Source of the DNA: Fragum whitleyi
Taxonomy: Eukaryota > Mollusca > Bivalvia > Cardiida > Cardiidae
Assembly (NCBI GenBank): GCA_948146395.1
Contig: OX411544.1
Location: forward strand, 39,725,419 to 39,789,418
Direction of reading: 5' to 3'
Length of the DNA stretch: 64,000 nt
The notes under the pieces were generated by a model. That model did not search any database and was not told where the DNA came from. It saw only the letters and a list, made by a program, of their open reading frames with translations. Below, piece after piece: positions 24,401 to 30,400 of this stretch. The position numbers and the translations under genes were made by a program. Positions within the stretch are counted from its first letter, which is position 1, and each line of letters starts with the position of its first letter.

Positions 24401-27400
24401 GTGCAGGAAAAATGTTCATTATACATTGTGCAAGCAAGTTATTCTTTTCCCATTTTGTTTTTGCAAGCTTTTACCCAAAAGGCCTGGTTTCACCACCAAA
24501 CGGTCACGAAACGTATGCTATACAGACACAACGGAAGAGTGAAATTTCCATCCATTCTCATACGCTTGATAAAAACTGATAATAGTTGCAAACATTTGCG
24601 AAAACAGAATGGAAAATATCGGACGTGTAAAGTATTTAGCACGTATGTTGAGTGGATGTTCATTGGAAGCCTAGCGAATAAGAGCGAATGACAGCTCAGA
24701 AGAGGTTACCAGGTGTTTTTGTGATGTATACAAACAGCGGAAAGAGCATATACATAAAGCATTGGAAGTTTTCACAATGTATGCTAAGTGGAAACAAAAC
24801 AGATACAGCATGGTTCATTCTATTTTACGTGATGCATACACTTACATACTTAAATATCCGTAAAACTTCCCTTTTATTTTCTTTCCCTTTACTTATTAAT
24901 TCTTCCCTCTGTACGTTTTCATTAAAAGCACATAAGAGTTCCAAGGATGCCTAATGGATGGATTATGGGTACAGCGGAAGTATAACCGACGGTATCAGAT
25001 AGGTAGCAATTGTTTCTTGTATTGTTTTGCATTTATATCGTTTATAGTGGATAGTTTATCTGCTCTACAAGTTTTGTGCAGCTCAAAACTTTCTGCACGG
25101 ATGAAATCACAATGGACAGACACTTGATGGACAGACGGTATATACAGGGTAAGAAATAGTTACAAAGAGTCTTTTTAACGGATTAAAGATTTTCATATGT
25201 TTTACATCCCCCATGCATCCGTAAGTGCAGTGGGACCGGGCCTTTCTGGGATGCAGAAAAGGGTGGTTGTGTGAAAATGACAGAATGATTATCATAATTA
25301 TTGCAATATGTGATACACAGTTGATAATGCAGTGAAAAATATATGAGATGTGTGATTTTACCTTACATTGAGGGGTCAGTGCAACACTATTGTAAGTGCC
25401 TAAATATTCATAGGCACTTACAATAGTGTTGCACTAACCCCTCAACATCCCCTGTATGGCCCTTGTACTCCCAAAATTGTTGGTAATTAGAAATTTCAAA
25501 AAAGAAATATTAATACTCCCTTTCACTTTAGTGGGGTTAAAAACAGCATTACTTCAATTAACTTGTATCCTGCTGAATGCCAATTGAGCCTGTGTGTGAG
25601 ATTTCCAACGAATTCAAATATGTGCAAAGCTAAGACTCTGACCAGCCCATGCATTAGCATAGTCTGACCAGAGTCTTCACTATATGCTGAGTAAGTAGCT
25701 AAGGTCTCAAAGTATCTGTAGACCATTTGGTAACTTTATATTTACAGTATGTGGCTGTCTACGATTCTCATTATTTGCACCTCATGAATATTTCAAATTG
25801 TTGGAAATGTCACACACAGGCTCAATTCTTTTTCAATCAAACTGCCATTCTTTTATAATTCAACAGGTCTGGCTAAGTTTTCACCACATTAATGAGTTAG
25901 AAAGCAGGGGCCTGTTATACTAAACTTCTAACGAAACTAGAAAGCCATGAATGGCTTGAGTCGCTCCACAGGCTTGAAATTCTTGTAAATGCAAATAAAT
26001 GTTTTGACTAGATTTTTAGATATTTGGGGTTCTACTGATGTTGAAAACGATTTTCAAAGTTTCAACTATATGACAGATAGAGAAATGACCTCTGCTATTA
26101 AAACACACATTTTTCATCAAATCAAAATAATTTTTGACTGTATGATAATGGGTCACCCAAAGATCATACCAAAATGTTTGATTGATATCCATCATTTACA
26201 TTCTGAGAAAATGTTTTTCATAGTTTCCACTATTTAACATATTGAGAATTGACCTTCACCCATAAAATGTATATTTTTCATCCAATCAAAATAATTTTTG
26301 GTACACTGATAAAGGGTCACAAGTATCATTCCAGTGAAATTTAATTGATATCCAACAAGAGCTGTCACTGTAAGATGACAATGCCCCCGACACCGCTTTG
26401 ATTTAGAAGTTATGGCCAATGTTAAAGTTTTTGGACGGAATGACGGACGGACAGACGGACGGACGGACGGACAAGTCAAATTTATTATGCCTCCCTATCG
26501 GGGGCATAAAAATCAAATTCTGAGAAAATGATTTTCAAAGTTTCCACTATAAAACATATAGAGAAATGACCTCCGCCCATAAATACATATTTTTCATTCA
26601 ATCACAATGATTTTTTGTCAACTGATAAAGATTCACTCAAGGATCATTCAAGTGAAATTTGGTTGATATCCATCATTTACATTCTGAGAAAATGATTTTC
26701 AAAGTTTCCACTATATAACTTATAGAGAAATGACCTCCGCCCATAAAATACATATTTTTCATCCAATCACAATGATTTTTTGTAGACTGATAAAGAGTCA
26801 CTCAAGGATCATTCCAGTGAAATTTGGTTGATATCCATCAGTTACATTCTGAGAAAATGATTTTCAAAGTTTCCACTATATAACATATAGAGAAATGACC
26901 TCCGCCCATAAAATGCATATTTTCCATCCGATCACAATGATTTTTTGTAGACTGATAAAGGGTCACCCAAGGATTATTCATGTAAAATTTAATTGGTATC
27001 CATTAATTAGAATCTGAGAAAACTCACTTTTTACCATATTTGGAAATAAGCCACGCCCATTAAATCCATGTTTTTCATTGGATTAAAATTTCTTGAACAA
27101 CTTTGAAAGAGGGTCACCCAAGGATTATTCCTGTGAAGTTTGGTTGAAATCCATCCAGTAGTTTCTGAGGAGAAGATTTTTAAAGAAAAGTTTACGACCG
27201 GACGCACGCACGCACTCACGGACGGACGGACGGACGCACGACAGACACAACGCCATGACAATAGCCCCAGTGGCTTTCAGCCAGTGGAGCTAAAAATAAT
27301 CGTAAGTCGAAATCACAAATTGTACCTGGTGTTTTCATTCATTTTCAGCCTCTACCTTGCAATATCTCATTTGAATCCTCTTTAGAAGACAATTCAAATG

Positions 27401-30400
27401 AGATGTTGCAAGGCAGAACTCTAAATTTAGTTTCTGCTGTAGAAGCAACTTTAATTTTTGACTTGCGCAAAAAATGATCGTAGGATGTTTAATATAACAG
27501 GCCACAGGATTTTTATGCAAAGTCTGTGTAGGCTGATCTTCATCTATACTCTCTGCCAAAGCTTTGTGTAGAGCAGCAAAATAGGACAAGAATATCTCAA
27601 GGTTGAAAGAGAAACTTTTCATATCATACCATGTATATCTGAGCACATGAGGTGAATCTGTTCTAGAGGCTGATTGGTTAAATAAACAGTTTGAAATCTG
27701 ACATCAAAAAGGTCAAGCATCAACACATCATCACGTAGATTTCTGTTGTACCAGGATTTATCAACATGGGGTTCTTGACGTAAGTCTGGTATGGGAAACC
27801 TGTAGCGTAAGTAAACAAATCTATAATATGATCTAATAGAATAATAAATTTGCAAATGAGCTCAAAGCACATGGAGAAAGTATTTTTCATTTATGCTTTT
27901 GGTTGACAGAAGACTATCATTTGATAAACTCACCACCAATGCAGTGAATTTTCAGGCCTTATGGTTTGGCAGGAGAAGAAATTTAAAGATCTCCTTAATT
28001 TTCAGGCAATTATCAATTCCCACATTCAAGTTAGAGATTTTTTCATGCAATGCATTAAGTTTGTATTATATTTATCTTATAACCTCTGTTTACCTTGTTT
28101 TCCTCGATGTTTTTTTTAGAAATGAAAGTTTCTAAAAATAACCCCATTATGTCATTATCCAAAAAATATCATGTGATATCATAAAAGATATCATATGGGA
28201 TTTTATCACACGGATATTTGAATAATAGTTATAAGATAAAATGAAAGCTGACCTTAAATTGACTGTAGCACATGGGCATGATACAGAAATAACATACTTT
28301 TCTTCTATGGAGTTTGAACCTTCATCCATCACATTGTAAAATTGGGCCTGACAAAAAAATATAATTACATGAATGATTTGAAATGGTTAAATCAATTTTG
28401 TTTGCATAGAACACGTTCGACAGTATTTCATTTTATATCACAATGGCTAGTGCAACTAGCCAAAGCAACTTGTCTTTTCTCAAATTCAGTTCAAACTTCA
28501 ACCACACCATCTCAACTAAACTGCCTATTGCTTATTTCACTTAGCCATACTAACTATCATTAAAGTCATTCAGCTATTGGTTGGAGATTAGATGCATGTT
28601 ACAACAAATTTTGTTGAATGTCAGATAAAAGTTGGCTGAGTCAAGCATCAAACTCACAACCCAACAATTAAATTTGTGCGCAGTTGTATCTTATATCAAT
28701 CCTTGTGTTTGTTCTTTTCAAACTAAAGTTGAAAATTCTTTTTAAAAATTAATCTGAAACTTTTCAATATCATCACACAATTTTAGAAAGACTTGATAAG
28801 TATTAAATAAATGCCTTTATAATATGACCTAAGATGCAGAGTGAAATAAAACTGTGGAATATTCCTTAAATAGAATGGGTGTAATGACACCAGTGTTAAA
28901 ACTTTTCATGAGCTATTTTGTTACCATAAAAATACTGTCATAATGGATGTGAAAACGTCATTTTAAAAATATGTCTACCATTAAAAAGCTATGCATAAAA
29001 ATTCAATCAATGAATTTCAAATATTTTGTAAATTTCTAGCAAAAAAAAGGGTCATATCATAAATCGAATATCAAATTGGTAGTCATGAAATACCAAGTTT
29101 ATTAAACTCATCATCCATAAACAGATAAAAACTTGGCAAAACAAAGCTTCTGCCGAGTTTTAATCTGATTATAGATCGATTTTCTTCATAAATTAGGTAC
29201 TTCCTGACCCTTCATTCAATATCCTCTATCTCTAACCTACCCCAACAGTATGGTACATGGAAGCCCCAGACAGTGGACTTGGGATAATGATCTTCTCTGG
29301 TGTTATAATGGTGTTTATTCTATCAATCAGTGTCAGGTCAACCTCTGTCTGTAATTCTCCCAACATGACTGTGATATCTGTCCTTGGGATGTTGTGTGAT
29401 GCAACAGACTGAAAAACAAACACATTTTCAGAATTAAATGAATGCTCCTCAATCCTTTCCCAACAGTATGGTACAGTATGGTATATGGTGTTATAATAGT
29501 GTCTATTCTATCAATCAGTGTCAGGTCAACCTCTGTTTGTAATTCTCCCAACATGACTGTGATATCTATTCTAGGGGTGCTGTGTAATGTGACTGACTGA
29601 AAAACAAAACATTCTCTGGATTAAATGGACACATTTTTTCTGTGTTTTTTGAAAAAGCTCAAATACAACGAGATGGGGGGAGGGGGTATCAGAATCATTT
29701 CTTTTAGAAGGGGGTGGAAGTTTTTTTTTGAGGTTACAGATGTTAAGACATGTAAAATTACAAGAAATACCAAAACCATGATTAACTATGACTGGGAAGT
29801 CGAGATCAAAACCAAAGGTGATTCGAGAATGAAAACTGTTTACCAAAGTGTAGAAATGAGGTTTCCAAGCTTTTTGACATAATTTAGGGTACAGTGCACT
29901 CAGAAAACCAAAGAAAAATTAAATCAAAACATTTATTTTGAAAAGTATGAATTAAAACAAAAGCCTATCACTTTGTCTGGAAAAGTTATATTGACCCTCA
30001 GTTGAAATCACAATGGTATTGATTTGTTAGTTGGGAGTTATTAGAGGCATTAATTTTTTTGAAATCAGGTAAAAAAATCGATTTTGGCGTCCAAAGAGGA
30101 GGATTGGTTAATAATAGAGCACAGGGTCTTAACAGAATTTTTTGGGTAAATGTTATGTCTTGTCAATTTTACATACCATGAATAAGGCTTTTCATGAAAT
30201 TAACAACAATATTATTAGCACATGCTCTACACTAAGACAAGGGGCAGTTCCCTGAATACTACTGTACATGTTATATTAGAAGTACAGCATCTCCCCTAAT
30301 AATAGCACCCTCCCTAATACATGTAGTAGCACCTCTACTTTTTTACCTAAGAAAACCCACTTCAAATGCGTTAATATTACGAAATCATTGCAACTTCTTT